From NCBI RefSeq assembly GCF_019059575.1, contig NW_024881861.1:1-64000 (forward strand): a DNA stretch of 64,000 nucleotides, written 5' to 3'. This document shows, piece by piece, positions 59,966-64,000 of the stretch. The notes beneath the pieces were generated by a model. The model was not told the DNA's origin. It made no database searches and saw nothing but the letters and a program-made list of their open reading frames with translations. This DNA is from Amphibalanus amphitrite (lineage: Eukaryota > Arthropoda > Thecostraca > Balanomorpha > Balanidae). Positions within the stretch are counted from its first letter, which is position 1. Every line of letters begins with the position of its first letter. The position numbers and the translations under genes were made by a program.

Positions 59966-62290
59966 CCCTATTAGTGGCGGTTTTTTTTTTCATCCACCCC
60001 TCAGGTTTTTCGGGAATATCTCCGAAACCGCTGAAGATTACAGATTACAGATTACAGATTACAGATTACAGATTACAGATTACATGAAGCTACGATGCTG
60101 AAATTTTCTGACTTTTCCTAAAACTAAATTGGGCACATTCCCTGAAAATTTCAAGTTCATAACTTTACCAGGGGCGGCTCCAGAGCACTAGGAATTGGGG
60201 GGTCCTATTCGTTAACCCGGCAGGCGGTGGGCCTACCAGCCACCTTCCGCGCGGTGGGGGGGATTTTTTTGCCCCCCCCCGTATCTCCGAAACTACTGGA
60301 CGGATCCGGAAAATTCAAACGGCGTTCGATAGCCCTGTGAAATTTGCTGTAGGAAACTAAATTTCATTGACCTCGGGGTCACCGATGACGTCACAGGTCA
60401 GGTCAAAGATAAAATGTTTCACCGTTCACGGGGCTTCTAGGGAAAGCGCCATAACACCGAGTAAAACGTATTTTGTCGAAAATCAGCGATGAGGCGTGAG
60501 TTGTCTAGTACATATGTTGCTATTAGAGGTCACTGGTCATACCAGGTCAGGTCACAGGTCAGGTCACCAAAGGTCACCAAGGGTCACCAGTACTCACCAC
60601 ATGAGCCCAACTTTACTAAGGTTATGCGATGCATGTTTTATGGCCAGTTTTTCATTTCCAACTCAATGGTGTTGGTTATAAGACCATCAGGTACGGTTTA
60701 GGTCACTTTCTGGTGGAGGTCAGGTCAAGGTCAGGTAAAAAAAGGTCAAATTTCAAAGTTGATATTTTTGCATAAAATGGGTGTTGATTCGATGCAGCTC
60801 GTCACGGGGAGTCTAATGGTGGTCTTTGTTTTGCGCTAGGAGGTCTAGAATTGCTAAAAATTGAGTTTGAAAATTTGACGTCATCAATTTTGAACAGTTT
60901 TTTCGCTATAACTTGGCCAAAAAAAAGAGGTATCGATGTCAAATTTGGTATGTAGATAGAAGGCCGTAGGGACTATCACCTATATTCCGGTTTTTTCGAA
61001 AGTCAAAAAACTTTTTGGATTTTTTGGCTATTATATTCAAAAAATCTATTTTTTGAATTTGAGGGGTCAAAATCCAAAAAATTCGAAAAACCGAAATAGC
61101 AGTTCTGTAGTCCTTTTGATTCCACACCTTTTATGTCCGAAACATTTTTCTGTATCTCTAAAGCTGTAGGCCTGACAGCTCTTCCCGCGAAGCCTTTTTT
61201 GGGTCGAAAATGGCAAAAATGACGTCACTCTGACGTCATTAGCGGGTGACGTCATTAGCGGCCAACCTATCATAGCCTTTGGAAAACTTTTTGGTCACCA
61301 TGTGCGCTAGCTGCTCCCGGGAGGGTACTGAAAGTTTGGTGACGATCGGCGCAGCGGTTCTCGAGATATATTGAAAAAAAAAACTAAGGGGTGGGGGGCA
61401 AAAAAATGCCCCCCACCACCTGGAAGGTTAAGCGAGTCATTTGGGCGAAGATCACGATGCTGATGTATTATAACTGCATGCATAGGTGGCGGAACGGGGA
61501 GGGCACCGGGGCACCGTGCCCCCCTTTGATTTTGGCATTTTAACATTAGCCCTATGGGCGTTGCATGGAAAGAATGGGACCAAAAGTCGGCAGTGCCCCC
61601 CCCCCCCCTTAATTGAGGGTGTTCCGCCGCTACTGACTGTATGCACCAGTTTTACGAACAGTGAATGAAAGGTATCATGTGATAACATATACAAAGTTAT
61701 TGTGCATCCTCTTTTGACACGTTTTTGCTATAATAGGCGGAGCCAGGCGTCCAAAAAGGGGGGTTATGTTTTACCTCCCAACATAGGTGCCCTGACACCG
61801 CCTATGCATGACCAATACAATTGTCGTTCTCTCACAAGAAAATTGTAACATAACAAGATCATTACCATTACCACCCTTTTTAGAAACAATACCAACAAAA
61901 ACCTTATTTACTATACTTTTTGTGTACCCCCAATCTCAATGATCTGTATCCGCCTATGATTTTTGAAAATGCATATTTTTAGGATCCATGTGAATTCCTG
62001 GTTCATTCTCTATCGATCGGCAAAAGTTGCGTTAAGATTGGTTCAGAAACCTGGCCGTGATAAACAGTCTAAAATGTATCTGCAATTTGCCCGTTTTTAC
62101 CCCCCTCTACCCCCTATTGACATTTTTTGATTTTTATTTTTTAGAAATGTAGATCACGTTGAGCGAAATCGAATGCCGTTTGAATTTTGAAAATCGGCCC
62201 GTTAGATCTCGAGATATCAGGGGGGGGGGGGTATAAACAGCCCATCCCCTGCCACTAATAGGGGTAGCCAGGAGCCTGCCACTAATAGGA
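59966..62290. mobile_element. TTAA-flanked element with GGTCA arrays (2325 bp)
   Basis: TTAA lies at 59962-59965 and 62291-62294. The left terminus CCCTATTAGTGGCGG and the reversed right terminus TCCTATTAGTGGCAGG form inverted repeats. Features include an (AGATTAC)n microsatellite (60035-60084), dense GGTCA arrays (60544-60590, 60717-60749), TGACGTCA words and G/C runs near 60275, 61595 and 62220. No ORF above about 80 codons. It fits the piggyBac-type target rule; probably nonautonomous. Confidence 0.65.
60035..60084. repeat. (AGATTAC)n microsatellite
   Basis: Seven tandem heptamers AGATTAC inside the TTAA-flanked element. Confidence 0.97.
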
Positions 62291-62294
62291 TTAA

Positions 62295-64000
62295 AGCCCG
62301 CTCCTTTTTTTCTGCAGCATCTTCTGAACCACAGGACGTATCAACACGAAACTTTCAGTGCCTTCAGCCGCATCAATTTGACACCTCTTGTCCAGACAGA
62401 GCAAAATTTTATGTTTTCCGAACAGGCACTGTTTAAGTCGCCAAAACGAGCAAAAACTGGACCTGAGAAAATCGAACTTCGACTTATTTGAACAGGCGAT
62501 TTCTTCCCGAAAAGTTCCGTTGGCACATTTTGAAGCTACACCATTTTTGATGCATTTTAAGACAAATGAAGTCCCGATTTAAAACAGTTACTTTCTGAAT
62601 TAAAACAATTGACAGGCGGGTTAAAGCATGTGACATTCAGCTTAAAACAACTGACATGCTATTTGAAATAAATGACATGCAATTCAATCATACAAATGTA
62701 GGTGCGCAAAGGCCGCAAAGCTATGTTGAATAATTACGTTTTAGTGCAAATAGAATAAGCATTGTGTTCCACTACATATTTGCAATTTTGACAGTTTGTA
62801 GAATTTGAACGTAGCAATGCTTCACTGGATCCCGTTCGTCCACGAAGCTGCCGCCGAGGAAGTAAGTAAGTAAGTAAGTTAAACTATACCATGGACAGAA
62901 CCGGCTACTCGATTTATGCCTCGGTAACAATGAAAACGAAGCTCCCTCAAATTCGTTGACGCCTGAGGGTGCCGTCTCTCATCGCACATTATTTCCTATT
63001 CAACAGAAACGATAAACGATGATCATTTCGAGCCTGCAGTCTAGACTTGTTCACGTGCCCCATGCCCACAGCTCGTATCTTGATTCGATCTGGTATCTCG
63101 CCTGTGGCCGTAAGACGAGCACCTACCAGTGCAATTTAGACTGTGAATACCCGTATGGCTGATACCAATGCGACATGAAATGCCAGTGCATACCTACCTA
63201 CGTCTCAACAGCCCAGGGATCAGGCCAGGATTACTGAAAAACTCAACTCTTTGTCGACCTTTGATGTGTGCATATGTAATATGTTTAGGTGCACTGGTTA
63301 CAGCTTACAAATTTCAATTGCTTATGGCTGTTGTCATAACTCATAATTCGATTAATTTAATCCTCGGACCTCGGGTGCCGCCTCAGCTCATCGGATCGCT
63401 CGTAAGTCGCTCATATCTCATGTCATATCATGTGACATGCTATGTAACATACAATATACATAGGGCCATTCATATCACTTATATTCCGTTTTTCTTGAGT
63501 TCGACGCTTTAGGGCCTCGAGTTCGACCCTCACTGTAAACATCTTCTTGAACACAGCACGAGATTTCCTGAGAGACTGGCTGGGAAAACTGGCTGGTGCA
63601 CGTGGGTGCACGCAGGGTGCACGTTTTATTGTAGAGACGAAAAAATATTTCAGAAATGTGTTTTGAACACCGATGAAGTAGCATAGTGTTAAACGCCGTG
63701 CGATTGGTTGATTGATTGATTGGTTCAGTTGTGTAATTCCCGACAAGTCGAGTATCACTGTGGAATCGCAAATATAGGCAAATACTCATTGCGAGTCGGG
63801 GAAATGGAAGTCAACTACAAGAAAGGATTAGAGCAAGTTTGTCATCTGTGAAAAGCAACGTGCGCTAGCCAGTTTTCCAAGTAAGTCATCTGACAAATCT
63901 CGTGCTCTGTTCACAGGGACGTTTACAGTGAGGGTCGAACTTAAAAAAAAAAACTATGGTCAGCAGTTTATTGACCATGCCGGTAGGTTAGGGGTCGGCA
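62295..64000. other. Intergenic region upstream of the TIF1 gene
   Basis: AT-rich unique-looking DNA with a short repeat run at 62575-62680 (AAAACA-x-TTGACA words), an AAGT microsatellite (62862-62879) and a MITE-like element (63520-63941). No frame here resembles a known protein. Nothing else was recognised. Confidence 0.5.
63520..63941. mobile_element. MITE-like element with about 70-bp inverted ends (422 bp)
   Basis: The left arm from 63520 (AGTTCGACCCTCACTGTAAA, then ACAGCACGAGATTT and GGGAAAACTGGCT) is matched by the reverse complement of 63870-63941 with a few mismatches. The interior has a (TGAT)n run near 63705. No clear target duplication; noncoding. Confidence 0.72.

Overview
This is eukaryotic nuclear DNA. 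It holds three spliced protein-coding genes with GT-AG introns, non-LTR retrotransposon remains, many small inverted-repeat elements and microsatellites, and no operons. The three proteins (LSM4, C2CD5 and a TIF1/TRIM24-TRIM33/bonus-type TRIM) are animal proteins. High GC at third codon positions, a single TIF1-type gene and the repeat content suggest an invertebrate, probably an arthropod and perhaps a crustacean. The species guess is inference; the gene identities rest on reading the translated exons.

Layout. 1-1230 (-): the 5' part of LSM4, cut by the window start. 1231-4549: intergenic, with three inverted-repeat elements. 4550-23537 (+): a complete C2CD5 gene of 21 coding exons; the exon lengths sum to 5157 nt (1718 residues plus stop). 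It carries a 785-codon exon not seen in the vertebrate protein, a 5'-truncated CR1/L2-like retrotransposon in intron 3 and a TA-flanked MITE in intron 6. 23538-25493: tail-to-tail intergenic DNA. 25494-56285 (-): a complete TIF1-family gene of 13 coding exons; the lengths sum to 4875 nt (1624 residues plus stop), in the order RING, B-box 1, B-box 2, coiled coil, a very long glutamine-rich region, PHD, bromodomain-like. A 19.5 kb intron (33578-53036) collects most of the mobile DNA. 56287-58260: candidate 5' noncoding exons and a promoter-like cluster of SRF (CArG), MEF2, CCAAT, CRE and NRF1-like sites. 58261-64000: intergenic, with a 2.3 kb TTAA-flanked element and other repeats.

Mobile DNA. 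The most notable group is a set of noncoding elements with CCC termini. Two are flanked by TTAA, as in piggyBac elements, and a third has an ATAG duplication. They contain long G/C homopolymers or dense GGTCA (nuclear-receptor-half-site-like) arrays. There is also a 2.9 kb hAT-like element with a perfect 8-bp target duplication, a mariner-like element inserted in a 23-bp minisatellite, and the endonuclease domain of one non-LTR element apparently split into three collinear pieces across 6.7 kb.

The three genes share no pathway visible here: LSM4 acts in U6 snRNP and mRNA decay, C2CD5 in calcium-dependent membrane traffic, and TIF1 in chromatin-linked transcription control.
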